A stretch of DNA of 5,425 bases from Clostridiales bacterium UBA6330 (GTDB taxonomy: Bacteria > Bacillota > Clostridia > Oscillospirales > CAG-272): positions 2,412 to 7,836 of the forward strand of contig DJSQ01000086.1 of the NCBI GenBank assembly GCA_002438075.1, written 5' to 3'. Below, piece after piece: positions 5,186-5,425 of this stretch. Position numbers and translations under genes: made by a program. Below the pieces are notes generated by a model. It made no database searches. It saw only the letters and a program-made list of their open reading frames with translations, and was not told where the DNA came from. How positions within the stretch are numbered: the stretch's first letter is position 1; every line of letters starts with the position of its first letter.

Positions 5186-5301
5186 AATTGAGCGCCTAAA
5201 AAGAGGGAGCAAAAAGTACCGCTTCAACGGATGGCAAGAGCGAATGACAAGAGCTGCAAACAAGTTTCCGAAAAAACTTGAAAAAACTTTTGAAAAACCC
5301 C

Positions 5302-5330
5302 TTGACAAACGGAAAAGAAAGTGGTATAAT
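5302..5330 (+). promoter_or_regulatory. rrn promoter P3 (proximal)
   Basis: Perfect TTGACA (5302-5307) and TATAAT (5325-5330) with a 17-bp spacer, preceded by A tracts at 5270-5275 and 5282-5286 as a probable UP element. The predicted start is G5337, giving a leader of about 90 nt within the window. A short CAAGTT/AACTTG inverted repeat (5261-5266/5275-5280) lies upstream. Full consensus and closeness to the rRNA gene suggest that it is a main promoter. Confidence 0.92.
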
Positions 5331-5336
5331 AAATAG

Positions 5337-5425
5337 GCTGTCGCAAAGAAACGGCACAGCATGGCACGGTGAGACACCGGACAGGCTGAGGGAACAAAGC
5401 ACAGCATTGATCTTTGAAAACTGAA
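5337..5425 (+). promoter_or_regulatory. rRNA operon leader with boxA antitermination site
   Basis: The stretch after P3 ends in TGATCTTTGAAAACTGAA (5408-5425). This matches the Bacillus/Clostridium-type rrn leader just before 16S, whose boxA (TGTTCTTTGAAAACT type) binds NusB-NusE for rRNA antitermination. The leader also has a CGGTG/CACCG hairpin (5367-5371/5375-5379) and an exact 9-nt direct repeat GCACAGCAT (5354-5362 and 5399-5407). No part of 16S is recognisable in the window; it should begin just beyond 5425. Confidence 0.8.

Larger units (their letters stand above)
5001..5331 (+). repeat. Three diverged copies of an rrn promoter module
   Basis: Three stretches (about 5001-5060, 5118-5186 and 5258-5331) share the same arrangement: an A-rich inverted repeat, a run of four G or C directly before the -35, then TTGACAAACG, an A-rich spacer and a GTG(G/C)TATA -10 region. 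The P2 and P3 copies are closest, sharing ACTTTTG(G/A)AAAA-CCCCTTGACAAACG. The -10 elements are 127 and 145 bp apart. The pattern suggests duplication of one ancestral promoter unit. Confidence 0.8.

Noticed and set aside
5049..5336. Lys-rich 95-codon + frame across the rRNA promoters
   Set aside because: It overlaps three promoters with perfect or near-perfect consensus; the Lys richness reflects A tracts.
1..5425. CRISPR arrays, tRNA genes, transposase, prophage or toxin-antitoxin genes
   Set aside because: No regularly spaced repeats, tRNA-like cloverleaf or matching protein motifs were seen; the only repeats are the palindromic elements and the promoter modules.

Overview
The window looks like a chromosomal stretch from a gut-type Clostridia bacterium (Firmicutes), most likely Oscillospiraceae/Ruminococcaceae. 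The grounds are GC-rich coding regions separated by AT-rich spacers, near-consensus sigma-A promoters (TTGACA-17-TATAAT), AGGAGG-type ribosome sites, a Bacillus/Clostridium-type rRNA leader at the right edge, and a linked DUF421/DUF4363 gene pair. The genus is an inference; no ribosomal gene body lies in the window.

Layout. 1-344 has no gene. It holds three successive palindromic or terminator-like structures, two of them unusually long. 345-1097 (-) is a cytosolic glycerophosphodiester phosphodiesterase with its own extended -10 promoter. 1202-2005 (-) is an AraC-family regulator with an N-terminal cupin-like sensor domain. It is divergent from a two-gene operon on the + strand: a small cupin protein (2169-2516) and a PHP-type metallo-phosphoesterase/hydrolase (2534-3550). 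The intergenic region between regulator and operon has back-to-back consensus promoters and, between them, two tandem 11-bp direct repeats that make a good candidate operator. 3551-3880 has no gene. It holds a perfect 11-bp-stem terminator facing the minus strand and a roughly 119-bp inverted-repeat element. 3881-4944 (-) is a translationally coupled pair, a DUF421 (YetF-like) membrane protein followed by a DUF4363 protein, with an ATGA overlap. 4945-5425 is the control region of an rRNA operon: three tandem promoter modules, each with a 17-bp spacer and a predicted G start, then a leader with a boxA antitermination site at the window edge. The 16S gene should begin just beyond the window.

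How the parts may work together. The AraC regulator probably controls the cupin-PHP operon and perhaps itself. With the neighbouring GDPD, the left half could be a small phosphodiester-scavenging or related hydrolytic module, but the substrates cannot be read from the sequence. The right half is a housekeeping rRNA promoter array placed head-to-head with a membrane-protein operon. I see no phage, CRISPR, transposase or toxin-antitoxin genes. The points most worth a second look are the AraC operator repeats, the tandemly duplicated rrn promoter modules and the two palindromic repeat families.
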